Source: Acidimicrobiales bacterium
Lineage (GTDB): Bacteria; Actinomycetota; Acidimicrobiia; Acidimicrobiales; Iamiaceae
Assembly: GCA_020439605.1 (NCBI GenBank)
Contig: JAGQSI010000009.1
Span: 1-17,882, forward strand
DNA: 17,882 nt
Direction of reading: 5' to 3'
The translations under genes were made by a program, and so were the position numbers. Shown piece after piece: positions 14,943 through 17,882 of the stretch. Below the pieces are notes generated by a model that saw nothing but the letters and a program-made list of their open reading frames with translations, was not told the origin of the DNA and ran no database searches. Positions within the stretch are counted from its first letter, which is position 1, and the number at the start of each line of letters is the position of its first letter.

Positions 14943-15554
14943 TCAGACCACACAGGTAAACGCATCGGGCTCAATATGAACCGAGATGTGTCTCGCCTTG
15001 GCAATTGGTTCGCCGTCGAGCCATATCTTCGTTGGCCTATCAAACTCGAAGTGAGCGGCCTTCGTTCTCTGCTGCGCTATCGAGGGATGAGGAACATGGG
15101 TGCCGGTGAGAAGCCGTGACCGTGCCTTGAGACGGTCTCCCATCGCAAGATCGCCCTCGAATATGTCGAAAAGCCCATCGTTTGGATGGCTCCTAGGGGC
15201 AACATCCCACTTGCCGATCCATTGCGCATTCATGACCGCTAGAACCGGTCCATGCCACCAACTGTTGCGGGCAACGAGATGGCTCACAAACCAGTATTGC
15301 TTCGCCTCTATCAGCACCGAACCCAAGTCGATTGGTAGTCGCGTCGCGTCCTCGGAATGAAGCCGCTGTAGGTCTCCTCTGGCACCAACTGTCTTGGCGA
15401 GGTCCCCTCCGAGAAGACCTAGCTCAACTAGTGGTTGTTCTCGTCGACGAAGACCATCTAGGACCTGGCGCGCTTCGATATCGCTCTTCACCACGACCCC
15501 GGTTGGATCCAACGCTCCAGAGCTCCCCCATTGCTGAAACTTTTCAATCGTCAC
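14943..15554 (-). CDS. YegS/diacylglycerol kinase-like protein, C-terminal-type domain
   Basis: A 203-residue protein resembling the C-terminal beta domain of diacylglycerol kinase-like enzymes: IDLGSVLIEAKQYWFVSHLVAR (75-96), HPNDGLFDIFEG (123-134), RLLTGTHVPHP (147-157) and LDGEPIAKARHISVHIEPDA (179-198). LLGGDLAKTVGARGD (47-61) stands where a GGDGT-type loop would be expected in a kinase, but no clear nucleotide-binding N-terminal domain is present. I believe such short versions are common in this group of bacteria, so this is probably a natural family rather than a fragment. Lipid kinase activity should not be assumed. The GTG at 15554 overlaps the end of the helicase gene (stop at 15544) by 11 nt in another frame, which indicates co-translation. 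Confidence 0.8.
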   Translation of the reverse strand: MTIEKFQQWGSSGALDPTGVVVKSDIEARQVLDGLRRREQPLVELGLLGGDLAKTVGARGDLQRLHSEDATRLPIDLGSVLIEAKQYWFVSHLVARNSWWHGPVLAVMNAQWIGKWDVAPRSHPNDGLFDIFEGDLAMGDRLKARSRLLTGTHVPHPSIAQQRTKAAHFEFDRPTKIWLDGEPIAKARHISVHIEPDAFTCVV

Positions 15555-17882
15555 TGGAGTTCTCCCGATTCAGTTCGGAACTTGCCGAGACCACTCCTCG
15601 CATCAACGCCTCTGCGGCGCTACGAGCAGATGCCTGGGTATCGGCCTCAGGCGCTACCGAGCCAATCTGGCGCAGGAGGTCTATGAGAACCTTCATCGTG
15701 CGCACGAAGTCGCCTCCCGACATTTCCTCGTTCTCGAGTACCGCGGCTAGTGACTCACCGCTGGCCCACGCGTACGCAGCGAGAATAAATGAAGGGTCAG
15801 GTACTCGGGTCGGATTCAGTCCCAGGGTGGCCTCTTCAAAATTGAGATCTGTTGCGAGAACACCGATCCGAGTACAGCTGTCCCTAACTGCAGCATTTGG
15901 ATACCAGAGCGCCGGTGGCGGGCCCTTGGAGCGGTGTTCGTAGACAAACGTTGAAACAACCGCAGCAAGATCTGGCGGACCTAGGCCATCTAGCAAGCCA
16001 TCGCATATGGCTGAGGCAACCAAGAGATCACATTCGTGGAAGATGCGTGCGAGCACTTCTCCCCTGTTGGTCAGGTGCCACCCCTCGATGAATCCGTGGG
16101 TCCGCAACACAGTTTCAACCGCCTCGAACTGCAACCCCAGAGAATCACGTCTCCTGGCAATTCTGCGGTCAAGCTCTCGGATCTGACCCTCGAGCTTGTC
16201 TCGACGATGCGCAGCTTCGAGATGGACTTTCAGATCTGGGCAACGTGAGACCCCGAGTTGATCGGTGCACTCAGCGTCGTGTGTCTTTCCAAGATTCTTC
16301 TTAGTCGAAGGATCCTGTTTCTCGACGCCGGGCTCGACACGGCGCAGCGCGTCAGCAATGGTTTGTTGTGCCCTACGGCTTCTCGGGTCAAAGCCCCTAG
16401 GCACATTCAACGTGGCCACCGAGCGCAATGGCGTGTCTAGGTCCTTTGCTGTGATGGTGGAGGTGTCTCCGTGTTCATCGAGAATCCGGGCCTTTAGCGT
16501 GCCTTTGCGAAATGCAACCGATAACACCCCAAAGCGCCGAGACGAGATGAGTACAACATCTCCGGGACGAAGCGCACCTAGTGACTCCTCGATAAGAGCC
16601 TGATCGGCTGAGCGCTTCTGCCTGCTCAGTTCCCTTTGCTCGGCTCGTAATGACCGGTACTCATCAACGTCTCCAAGTTCGCATGTGACGAGCTTGCGTG
16701 CTTGCTCTAGAAGCTCGCTACGCCCCGCCCTCTTGTGTAACAACGCGCCCAGAGTTGCGTCGGCCTGATACTGAGCGAAGGACCTGCCCATGAGTTCCAG
16801 GGCCTCATCACGGTCACATCTGCGCACGAGGTTGGCCACCATGTTTGGCGTGGGAGCGAACGCTGAACGAAGAACAAACTCCCGGCTAGCAGCTAGCGCT
16901 GCCACCTGATCGAAGTTGTGCCAGGGTGACCACAGAACATATGCGTGGCCAACGGGATCCAGGCCGCGTCGTCCGGCGCGGCCGGTTAGTTGGGTGTACT
17001 GAGCTGGAGTCAGATCCTCATGTGTCTCGCCGGTGAACTTCGAGAGAGCCTCGATCACCACTGAGCGAGCTGGCATGTTTATGCCCAGAGCCAGAGTCTC
17101 AGTGGCAAAGACCACCTTTACCAAGCCCTCCACAAAGCACGCTTCAACCGCTTCTTTGAAAGGAGTAACGAGTCCGGCGTGGTGTGCCCCTACCCCCGCC
17201 TCCAGAGCACGTTTCCAGTTCGTCACCTCAAGTACGGAACGGTCCTCAGCGCTGAGATGGGCGATGCGTGCTTCGACTATCTCGCGGATCCGTTGGCGTT
17301 CACTCCCAGTTGTGAGGCGCATTCCGCTATCCAGAATGTTCTTGACGGCCTCGTCGCAACCCTTGCGGCTGAACACGAAATAGAGCGCCGGCAACAAGCG
17401 AGCGGACTTGAGATGGGCTACCACGTCGCTTCTTCGAGGCGTAGACCACCTCTGGCGATATCGAGATTTGTGCTGGTTTGATGAAGGGCCTTTGGCCAGC
17501 TTCGGATCGAATTGGCTTCCTTCTGGGTTGGGTCGCTTGTTGATCAGCGTTTCAACCTCGACCAGAGAGTTGCTCGCACGGTCACGAACCAAGAAGTGAT
17601 TCACCAGGTCCACGGGTCGTTCATGCTCAACGATCAGCTCAGTGGGCCCACGGGTCTGACGAATCCAACCGGCCAACTCCCCAGCATTGGAAACAGTGGC
17701 AGAAAGACACACGAAACGAACGTGGCCGGGAGTGTGAACCAATACCTCTTCCCACACAGGGCCGCGATATCGATCCTGTAGGAAATGCACTTCGTCGAGC
17801 ACCACCCACTGCAACCGATCCAACGTTGCTGAGCGGGCGTAGACCATGTTGCGCAACACTTCGGTTGTCATCACGATCACAG
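15544..17882 (-). CDS. helY: HelY-type DEAD/DEAH-box (Ski2-like) RNA/DNA helicase, N-terminus outside the window
   Basis: The 778 residues present lack the N-terminus with the Walker A motif, which lies beyond the right edge; M. tuberculosis HelY is about 906 residues. Motif II is LDEVHFLQDRYRGPVWEE (DEVH at 29-32 of this fragment), motif III is CLSATVSN (58-65), motif IV contains FVFSRKGCD, motif V is VFATETLALGINMPARSVV and motif VI is QLTGRAGRRGLDPVG. After the helicase core come a winged-helix and helical-bundle region with a DSHCT-type C-terminus (GFIEGWHLTNRGEVLARIFHE, MSGGDFVRTMKVLIDLLRQI). The domain order fits the Ski2/Mtr4/HelY branch, ATP-dependent RNA helicases with RNA turnover roles in other organisms. 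The ATPase should act in the cytosol. The last 11 nt overlap the DAGK-like gene. Confidence 0.93.
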   Translation of the reverse strand, partial: VIVMTTEVLRNMVYARSATLDRLQWVVLDEVHFLQDRYRGPVWEEVLVHTPGHVRFVCLSATVSNAGELAGWIRQTRGPTELIVEHERPVDLVNHFLVRDRASNSLVEVETLINKRPNPEGSQFDPKLAKGPSSNQHKSRYRQRWSTPRRSDVVAHLKSARLLPALYFVFSRKGCDEAVKNILDSGMRLTTGSERQRIREIVEARIAHLSAEDRSVLEVTNWKRALEAGVGAHHAGLVTPFKEAVEACFVEGLVKVVFATETLALGINMPARSVVIEALSKFTGETHEDLTPAQYTQLTGRAGRRGLDPVGHAYVLWSPWHNFDQVAALAASREFVLRSAFAPTPNMVANLVRRCDRDEALELMGRSFAQYQADATLGALLHKRAGRSELLEQARKLVTCELGDVDEYRSLRAEQRELSRQKRSADQALIEESLGALRPGDVVLISSRRFGVLSVAFRKGTLKARILDEHGDTSTITAKDLDTPLRSVATLNVPRGFDPRSRRAQQTIADALRRVEPGVEKQDPSTKKNLGKTHDAECTDQLGVSRCPDLKVHLEAAHRRDKLEGQIRELDRRIARRRDSLGLQFEAVETVLRTHGFIEGWHLTNRGEVLARIFHECDLLVASAICDGLLDGLGPPDLAAVVSTFVYEHRSKGPPPALWYPNAAVRDSCTRIGVLATDLNFEEATLGLNPTRVPDPSFILAAYAWASGESLAAVLENEEMSGGDFVRTMKVLIDLLRQIGSVAPEADTQASARSAAEALMRGVVSASSELNRENSSDD

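Overview
The window looks like a chromosomal segment of a moderately GC-rich (about 60%) actinobacterium, most likely of the Acidimicrobiia type. The reasons are a HelY-type Ski2 helicase paired with a diacylglycerol-kinase-like protein, small Cys4 zinc-ribbon proteins, an acidic zinc-ribbon protein of the DUF4193 style, an SGNH esterase ending in DUF4214, and many genes that appear to be leaderless. In seven genes a TAnnnT hexamer lies 6-9 nt before the start codon with no clear Shine-Dalgarno sequence. No phage, insertion sequence, CRISPR, rRNA or tRNA was seen. The taxonomic call is inference only.

Layout, left to right. 1-2130 (-): gcvP, glycine dehydrogenase of the glycine cleavage system, running off the left edge just past its PLP lysine. 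It is preceded at about 2164-2345 by a tandem glycine riboswitch. 2482-3619 (+): two paralogous small lipoproteins. 3663-5975 (-): a secreted SGNH hydrolase with FN3 and DUF4214 domains. 6079-6435 (+): a small zinc-ribbon protein whose start lies inside a perfect 28-bp palindrome and whose body holds a second perfect 26-bp palindrome. 6531-7832 (+): a protein with a long Arg/Asp/Gly/Glu-rich centre. 7892-8092 (-): a mini zinc ribbon, divergent from 8162-8938 (+), an enoyl-CoA hydratase. 8958-10891 (-): a compact four-gene operon (acidic zinc ribbon, helical conserved protein, GNAT acetyltransferase, Nudix hydrolase). 10984-12591 (-): a double-domain ThyX-like protein. 12668-13885 (-): an M20 amidohydrolase. 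13908-14894 (-): a medium-chain (zinc-type) dehydrogenase. 14943-15554 (-) and 15544-17882 (-): the DAGK-like protein overlapping the end of the helicase, which runs off the right edge.

The genes are mostly housekeeping or metabolic. Glycine catabolism is under direct glycine sensing. The crotonase, dehydrogenase and amidohydrolase suggest acyl/amide catabolism, but they are not one operon. Convergent gene pairs are separated by strong hairpins without a U-tract, two of which overlap the last codons of the minus-strand gene.

Three points deserve most attention. (1) gcvP changes codon usage abruptly near 571-612, inside a very conserved motif, which suggests a recombinant gene or a chimeric assembly. 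(2) The ThyX-like protein carries two ThyX domains, each with a damaged signature motif, and the intact halves are complementary. (3) The 6065-6092 palindrome combines a -10 box, a start codon and an operator-like or hairpin structure.
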